Notes: generated from the letters alone by a model not told the origin. Numbered from the stretch's first letter, positions 8,989 through 16,592 are shown. The stretch: DNA of 32,300 nt from Desulfobacterales bacterium (GCA_028277765.1 JANQFQ010000045.1:1-32300), one strand, 5' to 3'. Program-made: numbers and translations.

Positions 8989-9080
8989 TATAAAACCGCG
9001 GATAAACTCTGTCAATAGTTTTCCCGCGGTTTTATATATAACCGCGGACAAACTCTGTCAATAGTTTTTCCGCGGTTATA
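8989..9080. repeat. two tandem nested palindromes abutting the ATPase start
   Basis: Unit 1 has exact arms TATAAAACCGCGG (8989-9001) and CCGCGGTTTTATA (9024-9036). Unit 2 has exact arms TATAACCGCGG (9037-9047) and CCGCGGTTATA (9070-9080). Both enclose the same 19-base core, AAACTCTGTCAATAGTTTT (9004-9022 and 9050-9068), itself able to pair AAACT with AGTTT. The units are contiguous with a 46-base period, and unit 1 begins nine bases before the ATPase ATG. They could be operators, RNA hairpins or recombination sites. Confidence 0.9.
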
Positions 9081-9237
9081 TAGTTTTTTTGAGTAGAAAT
9101 ACTAGTCTTTTATAGACCGGGAGCACCTCGAAATAACTTATATTCTTTCGTGGTCAGCAAAGTGGTGGTCATAATCGAAATTGATGGTGTACTTCTCAAT
9201 ATTTAAAAGAAGAGTTGCCTCGAATACTGATATAAAA

Positions 9238-9816
9238 TTAAGTCTTTACTTTTTTATTCATCAATAAAGGGCCGATCCATACGATACCCCACATTATGCT
9301 CAATTCTACAGCCAGGAAGAAAATCATGCCTATGCCGGATGTGGCGCCGAAAAGAACAAAGGCACTGATAATTATCCACCAGTAATTTAAAGCCATACGT
9401 TTCAGCATATTTTGAAGGACATCCCACCCTTTTATCTCTGATATCTCTTTATGCGAAAAATGTTTTAGTGTGATGGCGTCCAGGATAATCCACATCATGT
9501 ATCCGGTACCTATAAAAAGGTTAATTTGATCGATGAGAAGATGAAAGCGGTTTACACGGGGACCGAGATAGTTGCCGTCGGTATCCCAAACTCCTGTTTG
9601 TGCTTCCATCACCCATTCGATATACTCTGGCTGAATAAATGCCAGTCCGTTTGAAGCAAGGCAAAGGGCCATGATGGTCCCTACTGAAGCAGCAGATTTG
9701 ACGGTTTCCTCGGCTTCAGGTATTTCAAGCGATTTCCGCTTTGCGGCATGCCAATACCAACCAATAAAAATTCCGCCCATAACCAACATTAATAATTTTG
9801 CCATGGCGTTAGGCAT
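9238..9816 (-). CDS. multi-pass membrane protein of unknown function, paralogue 2
   Basis: A 192-aa protein aligning end to end without obvious gaps to the product of 1736-2314. Shared blocks include FIGWYW, NYLGPR, RFHLLIDQINLFIGTGYMMWI, NYWWIIISAF, ATSGIGM and MWGIVW. It has about five membrane segments and no recognisable catalytic motif, so no function is assigned. The ATG is preceded by AAGGATACCC. It lies 36 bases downstream of a DUF1353 lipoprotein gene on the same strand, so the two probably form a small transcription unit; the other paralogue has lost or never had that partner. Confidence 0.78.
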   Translation of the reverse strand: MPNAMAKLLMLVMGGIFIGWYWHAAKRKSLEIPEAEETVKSAASVGTIMALCLASNGLAFIQPEYIEWVMEAQTGVWDTDGNYLGPRVNRFHLLIDQINLFIGTGYMMWIILDAITLKHFSHKEISEIKGWDVLQNMLKRMALNYWWIIISAFVLFGATSGIGMIFFLAVELSIMWGIVWIGPLLMNKKVKT

Positions 9817-9852
9817 TTGGGTATCCTTATGATCCCTTTTCTATTGAAATGA

Positions 9853-10365
9853 TCAGTTTTTAATTCTATTTTCTATCTGCTTCCAGGTATCATATGGCCC
9901 GAAATTCATATGCTCTTCCGGCACCATACGTATTATCCCGCTATCCTTCAGACGTGCATTTCCATCCCACGAACGTTTACCCCCAACTCTAACAGCCGCG
10001 TAAATAGTATCTCGTGTTGCTTTGTTTACCCTTGCTTCTTTCATCGTAATGAACAAGATATCATCTGCACATTTTCGATCGCAGCCAGGGAGTTGAGCCC
10101 AATATAAATAATCATGTACCACAGCAGGGGGTGTGTATCTGTCGCAAGGAGGAAACGCAGACCAGAATAATCTGGGGACACTTGCCAGATCAGTGACAAA
10201 GCCCCTCGGGACAGTATATGTCTGCTTTGTAACAGGATGTTCATATACCAATGGTTCCTTAATTATCCAGTATTTTCCATCACCAGTTGGAGACGCAACC
10301 ATTGGGGTTTTCATAAGACATCCAGATATAAAGAGAAAAATTGTGATACTGATTATAAGTCGCAT
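9853..10365 (-). CDS. DUF1353 lipoprotein, copy 1
   Basis: A 170-aa predicted lipoprotein: a short signal peptide (MRLIISITIFLFISGC) with lipobox ISGC, then a DUF1353 domain. The family core is visible as TVPRGFVTDLASVPRLFW, PPCDRYTPPAVVHDYLYW and a C-terminal helical part. The conserved T-D and H-D residues suggest a possible hydrolase-like or binding site, but no activity is known to me. It is about 88% identical by eye to the product of 13812-14333, the differences being scattered. It precedes the membrane-protein paralogue at 9238-9816 by 36 bases. Confidence 0.85.
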   Translation of the reverse strand: MRLIISITIFLFISGCLMKTPMVASPTGDGKYWIIKEPLVYEHPVTKQTYTVPRGFVTDLASVPRLFWSAFPPCDRYTPPAVVHDYLYWAQLPGCDRKCADDILFITMKEARVNKATRDTIYAAVRVGGKRSWDGNARLKDSGIIRMVPEEHMNFGPYDTWKQIENRIKN

Positions 10366-10431
10366 ATTATTTCCTTTGTGCCAACTATAAATATTATGTT
10401 GAATATCCTTAATATAAAATTTAAGGTCACC

Positions 10432-10617
10432 TTAATTGTTAAAAATTAAAAAAATGATATGGAGCCATCCAATAGAACCACCAATCTTATATGTTTTTAA
10501 TCTTTGTGGTGTAGGTTTAGTTTTACGAGTAAAAGGGAAAAATTGGAATCCAATCCCCAGCATAGAAGTAAATATTATAATTTCTCCAAACAGAAAAATC
10601 AATTCTCCCATTGTCAT
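10432..10617 (-). CDS. possible small membrane protein (61 aa)
   Basis: Not recognised. The 61-aa product has one clear transmembrane segment (about residues 4-26, ELIFLFGEIIIFTSMLGIGF), a basic middle (TRKTKPTPQRLK) and a short hydrophobic C-terminus (WLHIIFLIF). The ATG is preceded by AGGGAGTG at a normal distance. It lies between the RND exporter and DUF1353 copy 1, on the same strand as both. The ribosome-binding site and the charge layout argue for a gene; the absence of a known family keeps confidence moderate. Confidence 0.45.
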   Translation of the reverse strand: MTMGELIFLFGEIIIFTSMLGIGFQFFPFTRKTKPTPQRLKTYKIGGSIGWLHIIFLIFNN

Positions 10618-10808
10618 GGTTCACTCCCTAAATGCTAAAATAGCAAATTCTTTAGATGTCAGATATGATCTTATTACAACCTCAAAAAGTATTATTTGCC
10701 TGGTAAATATAAGTGTCAATGAATTATTATTAATAACATAAATCCTCCAAACAGAAAAGGAAGATCTGATTGATTCTGCTTCACACTTGTAAACCACATA
10801 AAGCTGAG

Positions 10809-10833
10809 TTGAATAGTGTTGTTTACTATTCAA
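10809..10833. repeat. palindromic repeat TTGAATAGT-N7-ACTATTCAA, copy 1
   Basis: Exact 9-base arms (10809-10817 and 10825-10833) around GTTGTTT. A second copy in opposite orientation occurs at 17653-17675 with 8-base arms, and the similarity extends outward through AAACTT-N-TGCC, about 45 bases in total. This identifies a dispersed element rather than a chance hairpin. Confidence 0.6.
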
Positions 10834-10897
10834 ACGAAACTTATGCCCTTGGGGTATAAGTAGAATGTGAGGACAAAGGATGATTGAAAAATGAACT

Positions 10898-10933
10898 AAA
10901 ACACCTGTTGTTCATCGATGTGAAAGGTGCTTT
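10898..10933 (-). terminator. weak candidate terminator for the RND exporter
   Basis: On the minus strand AAAGCACCT and AGGTGTTTT form a nine-pair stem with one G-U pair and a 18-base loop, about 55 bases after the RND stop codon. The T tail is short, so termination is only suggested. Confidence 0.25.
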
Positions 10934-10987
10934 ATTTGTTGGATTGTTTCCTAAAGGTCAAAAGGTGATATGATCCTTTTTCTTTGA

Positions 10988-13270
10988 TTATCCATCCACT
11001 TTTATCAGCAAGGCTGGGAGAAAGAAGAAGTCCATAAATAGCGCCAGCATTATAGTGATTGATGTCATTATACCCATATTGGCATTCATCTTAAAGCCGG
11101 AAAATGAAAGAACCGTAAAGCCTGCAACAAGAGACACGGTTGTCACCCACATGGCAGTACCGACAGTATTAAAGGAATAACGAACGGCGCCAGAAGCGTC
11201 CAGGTTGTGTTCACGACGTGCGCGGAGATATTTGCTTAAAAAATGTACTGTGTCGTCAACAACAACACCTATTGTTAGTGATACGATAACGGACAAGGCA
11301 AGGCCGACCTGTCCTGAAATTAATCCCCACACACCAAAAGCCATTACTGCTGGAGCAATGTTCGGGATAATGCTTAACAATCCTATTTTGAAACTGCGAA
11401 GTGCAAATATGAGTATCACTGAAATTAATAAAAGCGCTCCAAAAGAAGCCCCGAACATACTCTTTATATTTCGCTTAGATATATGGGCCCAGATAATTGA
11501 CATGCCGGAGCCATATGTGAACATGGCCTGGGGCGCATTATCTTTGAGCCAAGCTCTTGCTTTTTTATCCAGTTCGCGTTGTTCTTTTGTGTTTGTATAT
11601 TGTAACGTCACAACCATACGCGTAGCTGATCTGTCCGAGTTGATTGTGTCTGTCAGCTCAAGACCAGACGGGAGAGACATCTCATATAGCAACAGATACT
11701 GCGCCGCCAAATTTCTGTGATCCGGAACTTGATAATATGCTTCATCGTCTTCATGCATATTTTTATTCAGCCGTTTCATGATATCAGTAAACGAATTCAC
11801 ATGGATGACCTTTGGCTGTTTGCGATACCAATTCGCGAAATTTTCTACTGTGGCCAGGTAGGCTGGATCATGAATTCCATCTGTTTTTCCTGACTCAAGG
11901 GAATATTCAATTCTCTCAATGCCCGTCAGGTTGTCTGACACAAAATCAGTGGATCGCCGAATGTCATATCTTGTACTGAAATACTTGACCCAGTCATCAT
12001 TTAGTTCGATCCGCATTATTCCGGCTGTAACAAGTATAATAAAAATCAATGTGCTCCAAAAAACGAGTTTGCGACGCTTGATTACAAAATCGGCAAGCCG
12101 GTTACATTTTTGAATAGTTCCTTTATTCTGTGCTGTATTTAAAGGAAGTATAGCCATTAGTGCAGGGAGAAATAAAACCGAGTATAAAAAAGCGGCTGTT
12201 ACTCCCATTGCCACGATATTACCAAGGTCACGAAAAGGCGGGGCATCTGAAAAATTCATGGTTAAAAAACCGATTGTGGTTGTAGCACTGGTGAGGAATA
12301 CCGGCTGCAAGTTTATTCGCAAGGATTCGACAATAGCCTCGTGTTTTGATCTCCCCTCTTGAAGTTCCTGAAAAATGGTCACCAGAACATGAATACTGTC
12401 TGCCACGGCAATGGTGAGGATGATTATAGGGGCGATGGATGATGCCGTTGTCAGGGACATGCCGAGCCATCCGGCTAAGCCCATGCCCGTAACCGAAGAA
12501 ATACAAACAATTATCAGTGTTGCAAAGGTCCCGGCAAACGAACGGAGTACAATCCATATAATAGCGAGCAAAGTAAAAAACATCAGAGGAAGCAGCGTTG
12601 ACATGTCATTCTGGCTGGCTTCACCAAAGCCGTTGTCAAACATGATTGAGCCGGTTAGATAAACATCAATGTCGGAATATTTTATTCTGAAATCATCAGC
12701 TATTTTACGTGCGTATGCTGCTATTTCAGGTACCTCTTCGAGCGTTTCTCCGGGGGGGAGGACATTGATGTTTATGCCGGTCACATGACCTGAAGGGGAC
12801 ACTAGACGGTTGACAAGCAATGGCTCTGTAAGAGCAATATGCTTTATCTTTTCGAGATCGTCTTTTGAAAAGCTTTTAGCGTCTTCAACAAGATCAGTTA
12901 CAAGAAAGTCATCTCCGTCTGACCGTGAATATTGAAAATTTGTGATGGAATCAACCCTGTCAGCATGAGGCATTTCCCAGAATGCTTCGGTCAAATCTTC
13001 TATGCCGGACAGAATTCGTTGTGTAAATACATCCTTGTTTTTTGGGGCAAGGGCCAGGAATATATTTTTTTGCTCAGAGTAAGTATTTTCCAGTTCTTCC
13101 AGCGCATGAAGTTGGGGGTTCTCTTTGCTGAAAAAAACGCGCAAATCAGTGTTGAATGTTAAAAACCTCAATCCGCTTGCAGACGTTAGTACGGTAAGCA
13201 GAGTGACCACCATGATCCACCACCGCCATTGGACAACAACCTTTGCAAAAACCCTTTCAATCTTTCCCAT
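10988..13270 (-). CDS. RND-superfamily (MMPL-like) exporter
   Basis: A 760-aa, roughly twelve-helix transporter with the two-fold RND layout: one membrane helix, a large periplasmic loop (about 35-220), a block of helices, and a repeat of that pattern. The proton-relay acidic positions are seen in IAVADSIHVLVT and VVVDDTVHFLSKYL, both in the sterol-sensing-like helix bundles. At 760 aa it is shorter than AcrB-type pumps (about 1000 aa) and matches the 'predicted exporter of the RND superfamily' group, whose substrates are lipids or hydrophobic compounds; none can be named here. The start ATG has AAGGA upstream. It follows the ArsR gene by 93 bases, with an operator-like site in the gap (13325-13340), so control by that regulator is likely. 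Confidence 0.87.
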   Translation of the reverse strand: MGKIERVFAKVVVQWRWWIMVVTLLTVLTSASGLRFLTFNTDLRVFFSKENPQLHALEELENTYSEQKNIFLALAPKNKDVFTQRILSGIEDLTEAFWEMPHADRVDSITNFQYSRSDGDDFLVTDLVEDAKSFSKDDLEKIKHIALTEPLLVNRLVSPSGHVTGININVLPPGETLEEVPEIAAYARKIADDFRIKYSDIDVYLTGSIMFDNGFGEASQNDMSTLLPLMFFTLLAIIWIVLRSFAGTFATLIIVCISSVTGMGLAGWLGMSLTTASSIAPIIILTIAVADSIHVLVTIFQELQEGRSKHEAIVESLRINLQPVFLTSATTTIGFLTMNFSDAPPFRDLGNIVAMGVTAAFLYSVLFLPALMAILPLNTAQNKGTIQKCNRLADFVIKRRKLVFWSTLIFIILVTAGIMRIELNDDWVKYFSTRYDIRRSTDFVSDNLTGIERIEYSLESGKTDGIHDPAYLATVENFANWYRKQPKVIHVNSFTDIMKRLNKNMHEDDEAYYQVPDHRNLAAQYLLLYEMSLPSGLELTDTINSDRSATRMVVTLQYTNTKEQRELDKKARAWLKDNAPQAMFTYGSGMSIIWAHISKRNIKSMFGASFGALLLISVILIFALRSFKIGLLSIIPNIAPAVMAFGVWGLISGQVGLALSVIVSLTIGVVVDDTVHFLSKYLRARREHNLDASGAVRYSFNTVGTAMWVTTVSLVAGFTVLSFSGFKMNANMGIMTSITIMLALFMDFFFLPALLIKVDG

Positions 13271-13324
13271 TTTATTTTATCCTTTTTCACATCATTAAAG
13301 TTTTCTTTTTAAAACAAGGTTGCG

Positions 13325-13340
13325 TGCGCATATTTGCACA
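13325..13340 (-). promoter_or_regulatory. candidate ArsR operator before the RND gene
   Basis: Minus strand reads TGTGCA-AATA-TGCGCA, the same half-site spacing as TGTGCA-TTTG-TGTGCA in the arsR promoter. It also overlaps a dyad, CATAT-N6-ATATG (13329-13344). It lies 55 bases before the RND start. Confidence 0.45.
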
Positions 13341-13363
13341 TATGGTTGTAAAAAAATATTCCT

Positions 13364-13729
13364 TTATTCTATCCTATTGCATGAAGTACAGCATTCATTC
13401 ATACAGGTTTTTATTAAATCTGTAATATTTGTAAGTCTGTCAAGAAAGGCCTGGGCGTTTATGTCATAATACATATGACGGCTTTCTTTTTCACTTGTCA
13501 GGATACCAACCTCCTGCATCAAATTTAAATGTCTTGAAATCACGGACCGGTCCTGGGGCATATTTTCAGCTATGGTTCCGATATCTGCCCTGCCGTTTAA
13601 CATGATAAATTTTAGGATTTCCACGCGCACGGGTTCGCTCAGTGTTTTAAAAAATTTCGAGTCCATCACTTTAACCAGGCTGTTGACAATTTCTATCTGT
13701 TTTTCTGTATAGTTTGGTTCCATATTCAT
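13364..13729 (-). CDS. ArsR/SmtB-family transcriptional regulator with C-terminal Cys cluster
   Basis: A 121-aa winged-helix repressor. The ArsR core is clear: FFKTLSEPVRVEILKFI, then the recognition region IAENMPQDRSVISRHLNLMQEVGIL and the wing SEKESRHMYYDIN. The C-terminus carries C109, C113, C114 and C117 (CMNECCTSC), a plausible metal- or thiol-sensing site, while the classic alpha3 CxC of ArsR/CadC is absent. Upstream are TTGACA and a TNTGCA direct repeat in the promoter spacer, suggesting autorepression. No ribosome-binding site precedes the ATG at 13729. The gene is followed by the RND exporter, so a thiol/metal/toxic-compound efflux switch is the natural inference. Confidence 0.85.
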   Translation of the reverse strand: MNMEPNYTEKQIEIVNSLVKVMDSKFFKTLSEPVRVEILKFIMLNGRADIGTIAENMPQDRSVISRHLNLMQEVGILTSEKESRHMYYDINAQAFLDRLTNITDLIKTCMNECCTSCNRIE

Positions 13730-13758
13730 ACATTAATGCACACAAATGCACATGTCAA
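13730..13758 (-). promoter_or_regulatory. arsR promoter with operator in its spacer
   Basis: On the minus strand, TTGACA (13758-13753) is followed after 17 bases by TAATGT, a weak -10 that abuts the ATG. The spacer is TGTGCA-TTTG-TGTGCA (13752-13737), a direct repeat matching the site before the RND gene. Initiation so close to the ATG would make a nearly leaderless mRNA. Confidence 0.45.
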
Positions 13759-13770
13759 GGAAAAAATAAT

Positions 13771-13785
13771 TGTGCAAAATATGCA
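13771..13785. promoter_or_regulatory. third operator-like site upstream of arsR
   Basis: TGTGCAAAATATGCA on the plus strand resembles TGTGCAAATATGCGCA at the RND site with one inserted base. It lies just upstream of the -35 and could extend the repressor footprint. Confidence 0.3.
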
Positions 13786-13811
13786 GCTTTCTTCAAATTG
13801 CCTTCCATGAA

Positions 13812-14333
13812 TTATTCACCCGTTTTCTTAATCCTATTATCAATTTGCTCCCAAGTATCATATGGCCCAAAATTCATATACTGCTCTGGTACCATACGGA
13901 TTGTTCCGCTATCCTTAAAGCGTGCATTTTCATCCCATGAACGTTTGCCCCCAAGTCTTACAGCTGCGTAAATAGCATCCCGCGTTGCTTTATTTACCCT
14001 TGCTTCTTTCATCGCGGTGAACAAGACATCATCTGCGCATTTTCTATCGCAGTCAGGTAGTTGAACCCAATATAAATAATCATGCACCACAGCAGGGGGC
14101 GTGTATCTGTCGCATGGAGGAAATGCAGACCAAAATAATCTGGGGACACTTGCCAAATCAGTGACAAATCCCCGGGGGACGGTATAAACCTGTTTTGTAA
14201 CAGGATGTTCATATACCAATGGCTCTTTAATTATCCAGTATTTTCCATCACCAGTTGGAGAAGCAACCATTGGGGTTTTCATTACACATCCAGAGAATAG
14301 GAAAAAAATTGTGATACTGATGATAAGCCGCAT
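13812..14333 (-). CDS. DUF1353 lipoprotein, copy 2
   Basis: A 173-aa close relative of the product of 9853-10365 with the same signal peptide start (MRLIISITIF) and the same DUF1353 core, VPRGFVTDLASVPR and VVHDYLYW. The lipobox here is FSGC, less canonical than ISGC in copy 1. The C-terminus is three residues longer (KKTGE). I chose the ATG at 14333 because AAGGAAATG precedes it and copy 1 starts at the same residue, although the frame stays open to 14384. It sits 82 bases upstream of the ArsR gene on the same strand. Function unknown. Confidence 0.83.
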   Translation of the reverse strand: MRLIISITIFFLFSGCVMKTPMVASPTGDGKYWIIKEPLVYEHPVTKQVYTVPRGFVTDLASVPRLFWSAFPPCDRYTPPAVVHDYLYWVQLPDCDRKCADDVLFTAMKEARVNKATRDAIYAAVRLGGKRSWDENARFKDSGTIRMVPEQYMNFGPYDTWEQIDNRIKKTGE

Positions 14334-14528
14334 AACATTTCCTTTTCTAATTGTTCTAACCGAAAAATCAGATAGATATTGCAAATTTGTCAGTTATTGG
14401 TCAATTGTCATTTTGTGGTCAACGCTTAATTAACTTAAAAATATATGATAGGCCATAAATATCAAAGGCAAAAGCAATTATTCATATTGGTTGAATTGTA
14501 GCAGAGAAAAAGTTCATCTTTGATTTTT

Positions 14529-14815
14529 TTACCAATCAAAAAGTGGTTTCGGATTATTTCCCCTGTATTCAAACGAACCGACAAATTTGTCAAATACTGG
14601 TTGGTAGGTGATATATTCCTGTTCAGTAAATGCTGCAAATGCAAACACCAAAACTGAAGAAGCTGTTTCCATGTAGAGAACTTCTTCTTTGTATCTATCA
14701 CCTAATGTGTCAAAAGAATACATGACAGCATTCAGCACCCCTCCAGATGGTTTCAATGTAATGATCTGTCTATAATTCCGATTAAAAAAGCGAGCGTTAT
14801 AAATAAGTATTTCAT
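14529..14815 (-). pseudogene. remnant of a small exported protein, internally deleted and frameshifted
   Basis: An ATG at 14815 opens a signal-peptide-like MKYLFITLAFLIGII but the frame closes after 20 codons. The neighbouring frame, without a good start, encodes a structured C-terminal piece (GGVLNAVMYSFDTLGDRY, SSVLVFAFAAFTEQEY, FDKFVGSFEYR) that ends at 14529. The two would fit one exported protein whose middle has been lost with a frame change. The last 20 residues resemble the C-termini of PsbP/DcrB-like periplasmic proteins, which is only an impression. No ribosome-binding site is seen. Confidence 0.4.
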
Positions 14816-14830
14816 GTTTTTTTGTCCGGG

Positions 14831-14916
14831 GCTAAAGCGCTGTGAATTACATTGCACTGGTTGCTCGGTGTAAAGCATCCGGCGACCGGCACACATCAGC
14901 GGCGTGTGCCTTTAGC
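14831..14916. repeat. palindrome-rich intergenic element
   Basis: Outer arms GCTAAAG (14831-14837) and CTTTAGC (14910-14916) enclose a hairpin GGCACAC/GTGTGCC (14888-14894 and 14904-14910). GC content is much higher than around it. The stop codon of the interrupted gene (14896-14898) lies inside the element. The layout recalls an integron attC but the core bases do not fit. Confidence 0.4.
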
Positions 14917-15323
14917 GCGTCCTCTGGATACTTTTGTCAGTCTTTCTTCCAGCCTTTTTGCAATTTTAACAAGATCTTCATAACAGGCTGATGCCATGAA
15001 TTCCTTTTTACCATATTTTGTATCAAAGGCCATCTTCATTTGATTAAATTTTTCTACGAATTTAGCAACTAGACGGTTAGATTCAGCTAACCATATATAG
15101 TCATCCTCAGATAAAACTTCTACAATTTCTGTAAACTTTTCGTTCCAATATTTTTGTAAGACCACGAAATCTTCACGTTCGCCCAAATACAGATGCCTGC
15201 CTTTATATTTAATGACCCTTTTTTCTTCCACCTCATCTAAGTGCTCTGATACATTTCTCCCAAGCCACGTTAGCTTCTCCTTAATTTCTTCATTTGCATC
15301 CAATAATTCCCTGATTACTATAA
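14896..15323 (-). pseudogene. 3' part of a gene split by the IS3 element
   Basis: This frame encodes about 140 residues, largely helical and highly charged (DANEEIKEKLTWLGRN, EEKRVIKYKGRHLYLGERED, a basic end RGRAKGTRR), with no start codon of its own outside the insertion sequence. Reading on across the element, the fragment at 16589-16704 supplies a start, ribosome-binding site and membrane anchor. Removing the element and one copy of a 4-base duplication gives exactly 540 bases, a 179-aa protein. I do not recognise its family. Confidence 0.7.
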
Positions 15324-16588
15324 TGAGCCCCAAAAACTGGACAAACGGTTAAGGTGCATATAAGCTTGTCTTGACCAAACAGAAAGGGCCAAGACAAATG
15401 AGCGTAACCCGAAAAAAACACGACGCATCGTTTAAGGCAAAAGTTGCACTTGCGGCAATTAAGAAAGAAAAAACAATTGCCCAGCTATCAAGTGAATACG
15501 GCGTCCATCCTAACCAGATACGCCAATGGAAAAAACGTCTGCTTGAAGAAATTCCGAATGTTTTTTCCAAAAAACAGGATAAGCGCAAAAAAGACCAGGA
15601 GCAACTCCAGGATGAGCTTTACAAGGAAATTGGCAAGCTCAAGGTCGAACTGGACTGGCTAAAAAAAAAGTCTGAGCAGCTCGATTAAGAAGAAGAGGCA
15701 GCTTATTGAGCCAGAGCATCCTGAGCTTCCTGTTTACCGTCAGTGCGAATTAATAGGGTTGTCGAAATCCTCCTATTATTATAAGCCGCGCGGTGAAAGC
15801 AGCTTAAATCAGCTTCTGATGAGGCTGATCGATGAAGAATATACCAGGCGGCCATATTTTGGTTTCCGGCGCATTACGGTCATCTTAAGGCGGCAGGGTT
15901 ATAAAGTAAACCCCAAAAGGATTAAACGGCTAATGCGATTAATGGGCATCTGTGCCGTTTATCCAAAGCGCAATTTAAGCAAGCCGTCGAAAGAGAACAA
16001 GATATATCCTTATCTGCTGCGCGGTTTGGATATTGACCATACGGATCATGTCTGGTGTGCTGATATAACGTACATCAGAATGCATGTCGGTTTTGTATAT
16101 CTGGTAGCTATAATGGACTGGTACAGCCGGTACGTTCTCAGCAGTGAGGTTTCAATAACCCTGGAAAAGGATTTTTGTGTTAAGGCTTTAAAGAATGCCT
16201 TAAAGATATCAAAACCGGAGATATTCAACACCGATCAGGGTGCGCAGTTTACAAGCGATGAGTTTGTTGGATGTCTCGAAACAGCCGGTATCGCCATTAG
16301 CATGGACGGCCGAGGTCGGGTCTTTGACAATATTTTCATTGAGCGTCTGTGGCGTACCGTAAAGTATGAGCATGTATATCTCCATGACTATCATTCAGTC
16401 AGAGATGTGGAGAAAGGACTGCGAGAGTACTTCCATGATTACAATGTTTACCGGCCTCATCAGGCTCTGGACGACAGGACCCCGTATGAGGTTTATTTCA
16501 AAGAGCAGTATAATATTATTAATTTTCAAGACAGGCTGGCTAAATGCACTTTAAAAACCCCCGTTTCCTGTCTTGACTTTGGGGTACA
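15324..16588 (+). mobile_element. IS3-family insertion sequence (1265 bp)
   Basis: The terminal inverted repeats are imperfect: left TGAGCCCCAAAAACTGGACA, right (reverse complement) TGTACCCCAAAGTCAAGACA. Flanking bases ATAA (15320-15323) and TTAA (16589-16592) would be a 4-base target duplication with one mismatch, the size expected for IS3 elements. Two transposase frames lie inside. Insertion split the minus-strand gene represented by 14896-15323 and 16589-16704. Confidence 0.88.
15398..15688 (+). CDS. IS3 transposase OrfA (helix-turn-helix)
   Basis: A 96-aa DNA-binding subunit: [20 protein letters not shown], then the [23 protein letters not shown], and a C-terminal leucine-rich coiled coil ([19 protein letters not shown]). 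The ATG at 15398 has AAAGGG upstream; a TTG at 15371 is possible. The gene ends shortly after an A9 run (15661-15669), the usual kind of site for making the OrfAB fusion. OrfB however lies in the +1 frame relative to OrfA, not the usual -1, so slippage would have to be by +1 or -2, or a base has been lost or gained. Confidence 0.87.
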   Translation: MSVTRKKHDASFKAKVALAAIKKEKTIAQLSSEYGVHPNQIRQWKKRLLEEIPNVFSKKQDKRKKDQEQLQDELYKEIGKLKVELDWLKKKSEQLD

Positions 16589-16592
16589 TTAA
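15759..16592 (+). CDS. IS3 transposase OrfB (DDE integrase domain)
   Basis: The catalytic subunit. The rve-type core shows the DDE triad: D in VWCADITYI, D in FNTDQGAQFTS and E in FIERLWRTVKYE, with the terminal YNVYRPHQALDDRTPYEVY typical of IS3. The listed start is a TTG, but the frame is open back to 15663 and the upstream residues (KKRQLIEPEHPELPVYRQC) fit the family, so the working protein is probably an OrfAB fusion. The stop codon TAA (16590-16592) lies outside the right terminal repeat, in the target duplication. The domain looks intact. Confidence 0.88.
   Translation: MSKSSYYYKPRGESSLNQLLMRLIDEEYTRRPYFGFRRITVILRRQGYKVNPKRIKRLMRLMGICAVYPKRNLSKPSKENKIYPYLLRGLDIDHTDHVWCADITYIRMHVGFVYLVAIMDWYSRYVLSSEVSITLEKDFCVKALKNALKISKPEIFNTDQGAQFTSDEFVGCLETAGIAISMDGRGRVFDNIFIERLWRTVKYEHVYLHDYHSVRDVEKGLREYFHDYNVYRPHQALDDRTPYEVYFKEQYNIINFQDRLAKCTLKTPVSCLDFGVH

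Larger units (their letters stand above)
10366..10987. other. AT-rich spacer between RND gene and DUF1353 copy 1
   Basis: Apart from the possible 61-aa gene at 10432-10617, this 622-base stretch holds a palindromic repeat at 10809-10833 and a weak terminator-like hairpin at 10898-10933. I see no other gene that I can support. Confidence 0.6.

Noticed and set aside
8989..9080. CRISPR array
   Set aside because: Only two units, palindromic, contiguous and with identical cores instead of unique spacers; no cas genes.
10621..10833. 70-codon minus-strand frame starting MNSKQHYSTQ
   Set aside because: Starts with TTG inside the palindromic repeat and shows no protein-like composition or ribosome-binding site.
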